Assembly: GCA_946410525.1 (NCBI GenBank)
Contig: CAMKAQ010000050.1
Location: 1-6,782, forward strand
Source of the DNA: an uncultured Caryophanales bacterium
GTDB lineage: Bacteria; Bacillota_I; Bacilli_A; RFN20; CAG-826
DNA: 6,782 nucleotides
Reading direction: 5' to 3'
Positions 6,777 to 6,782 of the stretch are shown one piece after another. The translations under genes were made by a program, and so were the position numbers. Below the pieces are notes generated by a model. That model had not been told where the DNA came from. It did not search any database and worked only from the letters and a program-made list of their open reading frames with translations. How positions within the stretch are numbered: position 1 is the stretch's first letter; the number at the start of each line of letters is the position of its first letter.

Positions 6777-6782
6777 CTTCTT

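Overview
The window is a stretch of bacterial chromosome holding two convergent gene clusters. It is fully coding apart from about 55 bases between the clusters and about 60 bases inside the second one. Base composition looks close to balanced. Arg is often AGA, Pro is mostly CCA or CCT, and the Shine-Dalgarno sites are good (AAGGAGG, AGGAG). All eight stop codons are TAA or TAG, and every Trp codon I checked is TGG. The respiratory-type (1B) dihydroorotate dehydrogenase with its PyrK partner, together with these ribosome sites, points to a Gram-positive (Firmicutes/Bacilli-like) organism, perhaps an uncultured gut lineage related to Mollicutes. This assignment is inference; there is no rRNA or other lineage marker here.

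Bases 1-4187 (+ strand) are the downstream part of a pyrimidine (UMP) biosynthesis operon: the 3' end of carB, then pyrK, pyrD, pyrF, pyrE and pyrB. The genes are packed with overlaps or gaps of 1-10 bases, each with its own ribosome site. Together they supply carbamoyl phosphate (CarB), carbamoyl aspartate (PyrB), orotate (PyrD-PyrK), OMP (PyrE) and UMP (PyrF). pyrC, carA and the operon promoter must lie outside the window. The most notable feature is PyrB. After a complete catalytic chain it carries about 58 extra residues with a four-cysteine zinc motif spaced almost exactly like the zinc domain of the regulatory chain PyrI, but without the nucleotide-binding allosteric domain.

Bases 4200-4228 form a strong hairpin with U-runs on both sides, which can end transcription of both clusters.

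Bases 4243-6782 (- strand) hold a two-gene membrane cluster. A 601-residue protein of unknown function, with two N-terminal membrane helices and a large probably cytoplasmic domain, is followed by a LemA-family protein. A possible extended -10 promoter and a small hairpin lie between the two. Part of the large protein resembles, from memory, the DUF3137 family that often accompanies LemA. Its start is close to the window edge and may lie beyond it.
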